From Asparagopsis taxiformis (Eukaryota; Rhodophyta; Florideophyceae; Bonnemaisoniales; Bonnemaisoniaceae): a stretch of DNA of 64,000 nucleotides. The notes below the pieces were generated by a model. It was not told the DNA's origin. It saw only the letters and a list, made by a program, of their open reading frames with translations, and searched no databases. A program made the position numbers and the translations under genes. The stretch covers positions 62,001 to 126,000 of the forward strand of contig JALQPE010001805.1 of NCBI GenBank assembly GCA_030407315.1, in the 5' to 3' direction. Within the stretch, counting starts at the first letter, position 1; every line of letters starts with the position of its first letter. Shown in pieces: positions 22,116-31,749 of this stretch.

Positions 22116-22689
22116 CGTGGACGTCCCGGCCACGCGAGGCCCGTCAGGACGCGTCTGAGACACGGGGCCTTGGCGCCTTTTCGGGTACAACTGCGGACGT
22201 GGCAGTTGTCCCGAAAAATCTCGCTTAAACGTACGCGGCCCGGTTGGCTGATCGGTTGGCCAGCGCGTGCGCTCCGGCTCTTTCGTAATCATCGAGGCCC
22301 GCCCGTTGGCATCGTTCGTCAATGCCTCGCTTAGGCGTTTCCCTGCAACGAACTTCGTTGAATGCAGTGTCCAATTCCACCACGCGGGTGTGCTTCAATT
22401 CAGCGCGATACGAGCGCAGGCCGCGGCCCTTTCGTGAATCTGCCAGCGGGCATTACGACAACGGTCGTCCGAAGGTTATTTAAGCCGCGGCTTAACGTGA
22501 TAGCGATCGTCGCTCACCCTTCCTCTCACCATCGTCATCCAGGCCGTTGCCTTTCGTTCTCCCTTACCTTTTTCCCCCGCTGGGTACTACTACCTCCGTT
22601 CCTTTCGTTCTCTTGTTCCGTTTCGCCCGCGTGGCTCTCGTTCTCGTGCTCGTTGCACTGTTCGTCTTCGTTGCGTACGAACTGACCAC
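22116..22689. promoter_or_regulatory. leader and possible promoter of the Gy-B antisense ORF
   Basis: No gene. It holds a TATTTAAG box at about 22,478 and then a long pyrimidine-rich stretch up to the ATG at 22,690. The same kind of leader precedes the Gy-A antisense ORF. Confidence 0.35.
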
Positions 22690-24915
22690 GATGGTCACTA
22701 CGCGTAGCACCGATACCCACACTCCGCGGCCCGCCGGCTCTGCTGGAGGTGGAGCGAGGAACCCTTCGCAGGGCGCTCCCTCCCTCGTCGGGGCCGGTGC
22801 GCCGCCAGCGACGGAAGCGTCCGTCGCGCCCGCCCCATCCGTCAGGGCGGGTCAAGCCGTTGCTTCGCAGGCCGTCGCCTCTTCGTCTCGCCCGATGGCT
22901 CCGTCTCACCTGGTGGCTTCCGTGACGCCTGCCGAGGCTGCTAGGGCCGATGCCCCACGTGATGATGACGCAACGGCGTCCGACTCGGGGAATTCGTCAC
23001 CCGTCATTCCGGATGCCGCGGCCCCGTCGATGGGTGTAGCCGCGATGGCAGCGGCCGCTCTTTCACGTCTTGCTGGGGCGGCGGCCCGCACGGGCGTGCC
23101 TCGTCGTGACGGCTCGCCTCGTTCCCGCCAGGATCCCTCGCCGGAGAGTGGTGACCCCGCTGGGACAGTCGGTACCGCTTCGCGTGGCGTTGCGGCGCTT
23201 AACGTAGGCGTCCTGACCCACGCGTGGGCTGCGTTGCCTCGCGTGGCTATCACGGATGACGATCTCGCCACGTTGGCCAAAGATCGTCTAGACGCCCGCG
23301 CGGTTGTCGACTATATGCGTTCCGCCGAGGATACGTGGGGGTGTGAAGCCGGGCGTCGTTTCGCCGTCGGGCCGCCGGGATCGGAACGTTACCAGATCCC
23401 GGCGTCGATACGTTGCGACCGCTCGTGGTTGCGTGACGTCAACGACGCGATCTACGTGGATCGTATGGACGCGTTCCTGTGGAAGGGAAAGCCCGAGGAA
23501 CCGCCGTTCATCTCGGTGGCGTCCGTATTCGTGTGTCCGCGGACACTTTCCGAGAGGCAACGAGCCGAATGGAAGACTGCCCTTTCGATGAGCGTCATCT
23601 CCAAGAGCGTGGTGTCGTACGACGACCATTTCGCGCTCCGTCACGTGAACGCGGACGATTACCGCGTGTCGCACGCGTCGGCTCCGTGGGTCGTCCCGAG
23701 CGAGCTCTACTTCCCGCCGTTGCCGGAAGTGGTCGAGGAGTTCCCGTACCCCCGTGGGTCGTCCACGTTGCTACCACGCGTGGTGCACTATTTTACCGAT
23801 GCCGTGAAGGACGCGCCTGCCCCCGTGAAGGAACGTTTCCTCATGGCCGTGGATATCGAACACGCAGCGATGCTCGCGTGCTCGCTGTTCGTGGAAAGTC
23901 GTGTGTTCGGGCGCGCGTGCCTGCTGCCGGAGTCCACGTTGGACTTCCTGGCCGACTACGAATTGCTTCGTGGAATTCCGGTCGAAGGCTCCGACATGTT
24001 CGTTTCCGTTACCGGCGTGGTGGCAGAGACTCGCGGCGCCCTCGCGTTGGGGCCGGAGTATCGCGTCGTGCGCCCGGATTACGCGACCGGGGACAACCAA
24101 GAGTTCGTCCAGGTACGCAGCGACGGCGCGTACGTACCGCGGGACGCTCCCCGAGCCGAACGCCGGCGTGGCAATCGTTCTGGCTATTGGCGGCCTCGGT
24201 GGCGGCAATCGGCCTCGCGGGTCACGTTCTGGCCGTCGTGGCCATCAAGATGAAGCGCCGCGTGCGCCGGATCCTCGTGAGATTGTGCCTCGCGAGGCCA
24301 CGGAAGGGGGCGACGTTGCCCGTGTAGGTCGTCCGGAGGCGGCCACGCTGGCCGAAGGTATGCCTCGCTTCGTGAGCTTGGACGAGCGCATCTCCGATGA
24401 GGATGCCCGTCGGCTTCTCGGTACGTCGATGGCCGCTCCGCCTCGTGCGGACGGTTGGGTTATTCGTTCCCTTATTACGTCCGTGGCTCGCGCAGCCGAA
24501 GACTTCAGAGCCCAGACGTTGGACCTGACTGCCCGCTAGGCGACGGAGCGCGCGATTTCGGAACGTCTCGCTGCGGCGACTCGTGGTTACGCACCAGCCG
24601 TTGGTGGTCGTAACGATCCCTATGGATACGCAAGTGGCGGCGGCTACGGAAACCCCGTTGGGTATGGCCACGCGGCGGCGTACCTGCCACGCGACCCCGC
24701 TTCGGCGCGCCCTTCGGATTCACGCAGTCACGGGACTGCGGACCCTTACGCTGGGGATCCCGCGTCGCGTCGCGAGCGAGCCCCCGTGGTCACGCAGACC
24801 GTCGATCCGTACGCGCCGGGCTTCGTTTAGCCCAGTCGCAGCCGCAGCCACGATAGCCGCGGCGAAGGCCCTGGTCCGTATGACCCTGCGGGCAAGCGTT
24901 CGCGTCGCTACTAGG
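22690..24915 (+). pseudogene. Gy-B antisense accessory ORF
   Basis: It starts MVTTRSTDTHTPRP, with about 200 Pro/Ala/Ser-rich residues, then an ordered domain (about 200-480) containing ITDDDLATLAKDRLDARAVV and LPRVVHYFTDAVKD...MLACSLF, then an Arg/Gly-rich part and a Tyr/Gly-rich tail (NDPYGYASGGGYG) ending KRSRRY. Two blocks match the Gy-A antisense protein (ITD...LNAQTVWD and LPCVFHY...PVETR...MVACAW), so the two are probably homologous. It is convergent with Gy-B pol. This copy has one frameshift near 24,170 and TAG codons at about 24,538 and 24,829. An alternative view is a separate gag-like gene, but Gy-A has its own gag on the other strand. Confidence 0.7.
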
Positions 24916-27054
24916 TCGTTCCTAGGTTAGTTCGTAGGCCTCGTAGGCTTTAGCATCGTGTTGCTTCGTAAACTTTCGTTTGTTTCTTTGCGAAATCGCA
25001 TGGCTCCGTTGAGCTTCGTAATTCGTACTGGCAGGTCGTCTGCGTTGGGGGAGGGGTGAGCGTTAAGCCCCTCCCCACAATTTTTTGTTGTGGCGTCTAC
25101 CCCGTTGGGTTTCGTAGAGCTTTCGCAGCTCGTCCTTCGCGTTCGCGACGGCGCGTGCCCGTTGGCAGGTTCGTGGAATTCGTGACTATTCGGCGAAGCG
25201 GCGGCTTTTCACTGCGAGTGGTACGTTATCCTCGATCGTTGAGCCCGTTGGCGTGCGTATCATTTAGTAACTAACTCGGAAATCGTTTCCGCCGTCGCTC
25301 CTCGTGCGATTAACCCCGTCGGGTGCCGAATTTCGTTGAGCGTACGAGCTCCTTGGCGCGTAGCACGTCGGTGCCAAATTTAATTTGCTCCGATGAGCAG
25401 GGCGAGAAAATTCGTCGAACATCAGACCGCTCGCGCGTGAGTCGGTTTGAAGTTCTATGCCGTGGCGTGTACTCTGCTATTCGTCGCGTTTCGTTGCGAT
25501 CCCGTTGATAACGTCGTTGCCGGCGGGCTTGGCTTTTCGAATAGCCGTCGACGTCATTAGCGCCGTCGCGCTGGTCGTTTCTGCGGCTTCACGTTAGCCG
25601 GAGGCGCAATCGTTGCGCTGGTTCGCTTCGCGCGGCGGCGTCAGTTCGCCGCGGCGTCCGCGGAGCGTTTCGTTAGCTCGTCCGTTATGTGGTGCGACGT
25701 GCACCTGGGCATACGTAATGATCGCCCTCTACGCCGTTGTGTAATTTCGTTTATTCGCCTTGCGAACCCGACGGGGACGCGATTGACGAAGTCGTTTCGC
25801 ATGCCCGCGGGCGTTTTAGGCTGTTACGTGAGCCAGTTTTTCGTCCGCTCGTTGCCTTCAGCTGTGCCGTTTACGTTGGCTACCAGCTTGTACGCCGTCG
25901 CGTATTCGTATTTCGTTTCGCGGGGTCGACCCGTTAAGGTACGTCGTTATCGTTACCGACGTCCGCGTACGAGCTCGTATCCTGGCCGACGTGGCCGGTA
26001 GCGCACGCGCCTTCGAATGCGAACGAGGTTGAAGCTTCGTTAGCTTACTCGTTTGCGACGCGGGCGTGCGCGTTTTATTCTACGTGACCGTACGTGATCA
26101 GACCCTTTTGGGATCGTTCATGCGTTTCGGCTAGCCCGCGGGCTTTTCATTTTCGCGTGCCGATCGTTATGCCCGCGTGGCAGGACACCGTTGTGTCGTT
26201 TCGTGGTTGCCGTACGTGGTTACCGTGTTCGGCGTCGTGCCTTGAGGTGGCGATAGCGGTTCGCCGTCCGTTGTTGCAGCCTCGTTGGCTCGTTCGTTTC
26301 GCACGCTTTTCCCCCGCGCTTCGTGCGCTGAGACCCGTTGGTCTAGTTCGTCAGCTAACATATAGCTTCGTTCCGCTTCGTGCGTGAAGTTTCGTAATGA
26401 GGCCGTTGCCATCTTCGTTGGGGACGCGTCCGTCCTACGTGGTTTCTCCGCCTTCCGGCGTTACGTTGCCGTTAGCTCGCGAGCTGTTGGCGTTGACCTC
26501 GTTGGTCGCTGCGACTCGTTGTCAGCGGTTGTCCACGGGGACGTACGATGGCTCACACGACATGCCAAAATTACGAAATTTTCGGGGCACGCGTGCCCCG
26601 AGATTTGGCCAGATTAGCGCACTGTAGTCGGCCCGATTTTTCGTACCGTGCGTCCATGGCCCGCTGGCCCTATCATAATTTTTCGCGCAAAAAATCTGAC
26701 GTGTTGTCCGTCCGTGGCCCGTGGTGTCGTCACCTTTGCCCGTGGGACAGACAACACTGTCGAGCCAGTCGTGGCTCTTCACATCGTGTGAATCGTCCGC
26801 GCGTGGACTCGTCGTCCTATTTTTCGTTGGCGCTCGTGCCTCCACCAACGTATGGTGTCGAAAAAGAAAAGAGCGACGGCTCTAGCACGCATCACCCCCC
26901 CCCCCCAACGCAAGGGTGGACGTCCCGGCCACTCGTTGTGCCGTCGCTTCTCGTTCGTGCGGCTCGTCGCCTTCGTTTGTTGCATCGTGCGACGTCGCGT
27001 ACGCGTGCGCTTAACCCGACGCTCGTGTGCGTTTTCGGGGGCCGTCGTGACCTT
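24916..27054. other. Gy-B spacer between antisense ORF and pol
   Basis: 2.1 kb, GC-rich, with many CGTTG/CCGTTGG words and no convincing ORF. At 26,895-26,906 there is a run of 12 C, followed at 26,916-26,932 by a 17-nt word also found after the polypurine tract at 22,117-22,133. Confidence 0.6.
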
Positions 27055-28347
27055 TCACGTTGTTGCTCGTCGCACGCGTGCGAAGTATCGAGAGACGCTC
27101 TCTTCAGATACGTTCCGGCGGGGCTCCCACGTAGGGTTACGATACCCGACCCACTTCACGAGGAAGTCTAGGGTGCCGTCATCGTTTACGCGATGGTTGA
27201 GTAGTTCGTGTACTACATACGCCGTACCGTCGCGGTTCTTGTCGAGGTCTGCCTCGGTGGCATCGTATGGCTCCGGCGGGGGCGCGTTCGCCGGCGTTGG
27301 CGCGTACGCAATGCGGTCCGAGTTGACACTTTCAACTACGTCTCCTCGTTGGATGACGAACGTTCGTACGTCGTTACGTAGTACGCGGAACGGTCCCAAC
27401 GCGTGGTTGCCGAGCTTCGTGCCCTTCGTAGTCCCGTCCGTCGGGTCGATGAATACGTATTCTCCCACGCGGATGTTTCGATTCGAGACACGGACTCGCT
27501 TGTCGAAATCTCGTTTATAACGTGCCTGCGCGGCCTTCAGCGTTCGATACGCGTTGTCCATCGTTGTGGCGAGCTCACGAACGTAAGTGGCTCGCCCTCC
27601 CCCGTCGGGTAGTTCGCGGTTCGTTACCGACGTGTGTAGCGCCAACGGTGGCGGTGGATTCGTGAGAATCAAATCGAAGGGCGTTGTGCCCGTGCTCGAA
27701 TGCACATGCGTGTTGTACGCAAACTTTAACGCCGATGCGTATCGATCCCAGTCGTTCTGGTTTTCGTTCACGTAATTATGAATCATCGCCAGGATCGTCC
27801 TGTTGTAGCGCTCCACCTGCCCGTTCGTTTGGGGGTGGTACGTCGACGTAAAGACGTTCGTCACGCCGATTTCGTTGCAGACGCGCTGGAAAAACTTAGC
27901 AGCGAACTGCTTTCCGTTATCGCTTATGAGCGTCCGTGGGGGTCCATACGAGAAGACCCACGCGTTGACGAACGCGCTCGCCACGTTGGCGGAATCGATA
28001 TTTCGTAGAGGTACGACTCTGGTTAGCTTCGTAAAGCGGTCCGTTATAACGAGGATAAATCGGTTACCACGCGTGGTCTTCGTCAGCGGACCTATTATGT
28101 CGATACATAGGTCTCGCAGCTGCTCCGTAGCCGGAAATAACCGTAACGGGTTCGTCCGTTTGCGAAGCTTCACGCGGTTCTTCGCACATCCAACGCAGTT
28201 TCGTACCGTTGCGTGGATTTCGGCGGCCATCGCCGGCCAATAGTACGTCCTCCGTAGGGTATAGTACATACGCGTTTGTCCGGGATGTCCAGCGAGGACG
28301 TGGTGGTGCGTTAACTCCAGCAGCCGCGGCCGTAACGAAGCCGGCAC
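27055..28347 (-). CDS. Gy-B integrase with chromodomain
   Basis: 430 codons. The zinc-binding HHCC domain (HHVLAGHPGQTRM ... CVGCAKNR) is followed by core motifs IDIIGPL, LISDNGKQF and HPQTNGQVERYNRT with all three catalytic acidic residues, then RYKRDFDKRVRV...IRVGEYVFID, then a C-terminal chromodomain (AYVVHELLNHR ... LDFLVKWVGYRNPTWEP). All key residues are present. A chromodomain integrase usually directs insertion to modified histones. In the intact element it would be cleaved from a Pol polyprotein; here a frameshift separates it from RT. Confidence 0.9.
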   Translation of the reverse strand: MPASLRPRLLELTHHHVLAGHPGQTRMYYTLRRTYYWPAMAAEIHATVRNCVGCAKNRVKLRKRTNPLRLFPATEQLRDLCIDIIGPLTKTTRGNRFILVITDRFTKLTRVVPLRNIDSANVASAFVNAWVFSYGPPRTLISDNGKQFAAKFFQRVCNEIGVTNVFTSTYHPQTNGQVERYNRTILAMIHNYVNENQNDWDRYASALKFAYNTHVHSSTGTTPFDLILTNPPPPLALHTSVTNRELPDGGGRATYVRELATTMDNAYRTLKAAQARYKRDFDKRVRVSNRNIRVGEYVFIDPTDGTTKGTKLGNHALGPFRVLRNDVRTFVIQRGDVVESVNSDRIAYAPTPANAPPPEPYDATEADLDKNRDGTAYVVHELLNHRVNDDGTLDFLVKWVGYRNPTWEPRRNVSEESVSRYFARVRRATT

Positions 28348-28440
28348 AACGATTTGTGTACGTTCCTCGTCGTGAGGGTTCCGGCGTCGGAGTAAGCCGT
28401 CGTGGCCTTCGAAGAATGCAGCGTCCTGCGTCTCGGACTG

Positions 28441-30105
28441 TCATGTCAGTCTCGTTTGACAGAACGCGTCCTCGCGTTGAGCTTCGATAAGCTCGTCCCT
28501 CGTAATGGGAAGCTGAACGTCAGCTGGTGGCACGCGTGCCGAATCGTCTTCAGCAGCGCGCTGTTCGTCGAGGAAATCCGGTTCCTCGTCAAGGACGTCA
28601 TCGAGCGACGCGTCGCGGTTGAACTCGCGTTCATCGTGGCCAGCCGTCGTGGCTGGTGTTCGTTCGTCACGAATCGTGTTCGACGGGTCGTCGTGACCCC
28701 TGGCATTCATTGCCTGCTTTCGTGTGGACGTCGTTCGTCCTTGCCCACTTTGTGTGGGTTGTCGCCGACTGCGAGTCGTCACGAGGACTGCGTCCCCGTA
28801 CGATGGTACGTCATCGTCGACGGGTCGACCGTCGTCATACGTAGATATCACGCGTGATAAAGCGTCAGGTACCTGTTGCACGCGCCCAGGCCTGTACGTA
28901 ACCTCAAAATCGAATTCGGCAACGCGGAGCCTCCATCGTAGTAGTCGTCCGGACGCGTCCGTCAACGTCATCAGCCAACGCAAGGCTTCGTGGTCCGTAC
29001 GTACGGTAAATCGTTGACCCTCTACGTAGGGTCGGAGCGACGTTATCGCCCAAACGACGGAGTAGCACTCGCGCTCCGTTGCCGAATAACCGCGTTCGGT
29101 TTCGTTAAGGGTCTTCGACCAGTACCCAATCGGCACCCATTCGTTGGGCTTGTCTTCGTTTTGCTGCTGGAGCAACGTAGCTCCCAGCTGATACGCCGAC
29201 GCGTCGGTATCGATCATAAACGGACGCCCCGCCTTCGGAAGGTGTAATACTGGTGGCGAAACCAGTATTGTCTTTAACGTCTCGAACGCGTTCGTTTGCG
29301 CGTTAGTTGGATTCGTCCAATCGGGGGAAGCGTCCTTCTTCAACATCGTGTTGAGTGGCCGAGCGATCTCGGCATACGCCTTTACGAAGCGGCGGTGAAC
29401 GTTGGCCGCGCCCAAAAACGATCGACATTGCGTCTTATCCCGCGGGAACGTAGCCGTACGAAAGGTTTCCTTGTTCCGTGCTGCGACGTGCAGCTTCCCT
29501 GGGGTAATCACGTGCCCCAGGTAGTCAACTCGTGGTTGAAAGAACGAGCACTTCGCGAGCTTTAACGTTACCCCTGCTGCGCGTAGCAGGGAAAGTACCT
29601 GGTCAACGTGACTCAGGTGAGACTCGAGGTCTTTCGAAAAGACAATTACGTCGTCTAAGTAGACCAGGCACGATTGCCAACGTACTCCGGAGAGGATTAT
29701 GTCCAACGTCCGCTGAAACGTAGCGGGGGCATTTCGTAGCCCGAATGGCATTCGCACATAGCGATACGTTCCCATGAAAGACGTAAACGTTGTCTCATCA
29801 CGGTCCTCGGCGGAGACGGGCACTTGCCAGTAACCGGCGTTACAATCGAGTGTCGTAAAGATGGCTGCGTCTCCAAGCGAATCGAGGCAATCTTCCATAC
29901 GAGGAAGCGGGTACGAATCAGCGATCGTTTTCGCGTTCAAACGTCTGTAATCGACACAGAAACGTAGGGATCCGTCCTTCTTCGGCACCAACACGATTGG
30001 TGACGCCCATTCGCTGGACGCGGGTTCGATAACCCCTTCGTTGAGCATCTTCGTGATTTGCTCCTCGGCTATCGTGCGTAGAGCCGGACCCTGACGATAG
30101 GGCAT
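28441..30105 (-). CDS. Gy-B reverse transcriptase and RNase H
   Basis: 554 codons. RT: FCVDYRRLNAKT, FTTLDCNAGYWQVPV (first Asp), FGLRNAPATFQR, LVYLDDVIVFS (YLDD), LGHVITPGKL. RNase H: PFMIDTDASAYQLGA, ERGYSATERECYSVVWA, TVRTDHEALRW and PDALSRV. The catalytic residues are in place. The C-terminal 100 residues are an acidic linker to integrase. Frameshifts lie on both sides (30,105-30,184 and 28,347-28,441). Confidence 0.9.
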   Translation of the reverse strand: MPYRQGPALRTIAEEQITKMLNEGVIEPASSEWASPIVLVPKKDGSLRFCVDYRRLNAKTIADSYPLPRMEDCLDSLGDAAIFTTLDCNAGYWQVPVSAEDRDETTFTSFMGTYRYVRMPFGLRNAPATFQRTLDIILSGVRWQSCLVYLDDVIVFSKDLESHLSHVDQVLSLLRAAGVTLKLAKCSFFQPRVDYLGHVITPGKLHVAARNKETFRTATFPRDKTQCRSFLGAANVHRRFVKAYAEIARPLNTMLKKDASPDWTNPTNAQTNAFETLKTILVSPPVLHLPKAGRPFMIDTDASAYQLGATLLQQQNEDKPNEWVPIGYWSKTLNETERGYSATERECYSVVWAITSLRPYVEGQRFTVRTDHEALRWLMTLTDASGRLLRWRLRVAEFDFEVTYRPGRVQQVPDALSRVISTYDDGRPVDDDVPSYGDAVLVTTRSRRQPTQSGQGRTTSTRKQAMNARGHDDPSNTIRDERTPATTAGHDEREFNRDASLDDVLDEEPDFLDEQRAAEDDSARVPPADVQLPITRDELIEAQREDAFCQTRLT

Positions 30106-30183
30106 TGAACGTATGGGCCGCGTGCCCGGTTCGAGATCGATTCGATGCTCCGTAGCATTGATTTCGCCCAGGCGTCTGCTCGT

Positions 30184-30756
30184 TCACATTGACGAATGTG
30201 TGCCTAGCATCTCGTGGATGCGCTTTCGTAAATCCTCGTCGTCGAGGTGCGACAAATCGATTGTCGACTGCCAATTCGTGACGGGGTCGTTCCCCTTTTC
30301 GTTGACCAACGGGTCTGGCGTTTCGTCGCCCAACCCGTTCGTATTCGTCCGCGTCGTCGCGTCGACTAGCGGTAGGTTCAAAACCTTCGCGAGGGCTTCG
30401 CCGCCCTCACGCTTGAGTGGGACGATTCCCAACGGGGAGCGTACCGCGTACGCAATCGTCGTGCCCTTCGGCAATTCGCGGTCCTTCTTCGTGAAGTTCG
30501 ACACGATAATAGAGAATGTCTCTCTCGGTCCTACGTCGACCACTCCGTTGGCTATGCGTAGCCCATGCCGAAACTGTACCGACGCTTTCGGTTCGAGGAA
30601 CACGAGTCCTGTTGCGTCCGTCGTCACGTTGACGTTCCGTTGCGACATCGCTGGTACACGCGTGTACTTCGTCAGGCGAACCGAGAACGTTCGGCTCGGC
30701 CGATTCGAGGCCGCGTTACGCTCGCGGCGTTTCGGGTGTTCCACGTTTGGATTCGT
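30184..30756 (-). pseudogene. Gy-B pol N-terminal part, truncated by the Gy-A LTR
   Basis: The frame is open up to the LTR at 30,757 and ends at 30,184. It corresponds to the linker between protease and RT (RELPKGTTIAYAV, HEMLGTHSS before the expected IEL-type motif). The protease active site (DTG) lies further upstream and is not here. TTCGT at 30,752-30,756 (ACGAA in sense) is the expected target duplication of the Gy-A copy that cut it. Confidence 0.7.
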
Positions 30757-31560
30757 TGTAGGACCAGCCGGGGTGGCGATCGCTAAGGGAGTTCTAGAAT
30801 TGCAGCCGTGTCAGGGCGAGGTGAACCGTAACGCGCTGGTTGAACTTTCGTTTCGCGCGTCGCTCGGTCGCGCTGGCGAACGGGTGGTACAACGGCGGAA
30901 CGCGTAGGGAACGATCGCAACACGGGATTCGCGGGCCGGCGCAAGCCGTGATCTCAGGGTGAGATCACCGAGTAAACTCGAGCACAACGCGATCCACACA
31001 GGGGTCGTAAATCCCTGGCTTAGTGGCGTGCGACGCAACGCGCGCTATCACGGTGCGACGTGGTTCGACGATCGGTTTATGCGCAGCGCGCACGCGAACG
31101 TCGGCGATCGTGAGCAACCCGCACGCAACGTTTCAACGCAATCGGTCCTCGCGATTCGCTAAACGCTTAACTCGTAGCTGCGAAGATGCTGGCTGTTTAT
31201 TGGTAAGGTGCGAAGCAGAACAACCATTAGTAGCTAACTACCTAGGACAGGCTGTCCTTGCGCGGCCGGCCGGCGGCCGCTCGCTCGCACGCAAAAAAAA
31301 AGGAAATATTTGGGAAAAAGACTTTCGTCATAAAAAACCCAAAAAGGGAAATGAAAGGGAAATTCGTAAAAAGCGCTACACGTGGCGCCAAGCTCGCAGG
31401 TTCGCTCGCGCGCACGCGTTCGCGCAGGCGCGCCGTGACACGTAATAGAATCGCTACGCGTACGCTCGCTTATTAACTAACTAATTCGCGGATGCATGCG
31501 GACTCAGCCAGACGCAGTCGTTACGAGCGCGCGCGTGTCGACCGAATAAATTGTACCACA
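30757..31560 (-). repeat. Gy-A 3' LTR, 804 bp
   Basis: Plus strand TGTAGGACCAGCC...ATTGTACCACA. It is nearly identical in inverse to 693-1495, and to 43,848-44,656 over its first two thirds, but with a different U3-end subtype from the latter. The polypurine tract at 31,561-31,568 shows that this is a 3' LTR for the minus-strand gag-pol. Confidence 0.85.
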
Positions 31561-31568
31561 CTCCCCCC
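31561..31568 (-). other. Gy-A polypurine tract
   Basis: CTCCCCCC on the plus strand (GGGGGGAG in sense), directly next to the LTR. It agrees with gag-pol on the minus strand. Confidence 0.7.
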
Positions 31569-31749
31569 GACTAACTCCACAGCGCGTCCTCGCGCGTCAT
31601 TTTCTCACGCATGCCTTCCGTTGCTTCTTCTCGCGTCTGCTTTTCTCTTTCCTCGTTCTTCTCCTTCGCTGTCACTTTCCTTCCTCTTACGTTCTCTCTC
31701 CTCTACTCACGTTCTCCGTTTCGCCATCGTCGCCCGCTCCTTCGTCGCG

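Noticed and set aside
27055..30105. Numerous plus-strand ORFs opposite Gy-B pol, and the same opposite Gy-A pol
   Set aside because: Shadows of GC-rich coding sequence; the minus-strand frames show catalytic motifs. This differs from the antisense ORFs at 22.7 and 31.8 kb, which have no coding frame opposite them.
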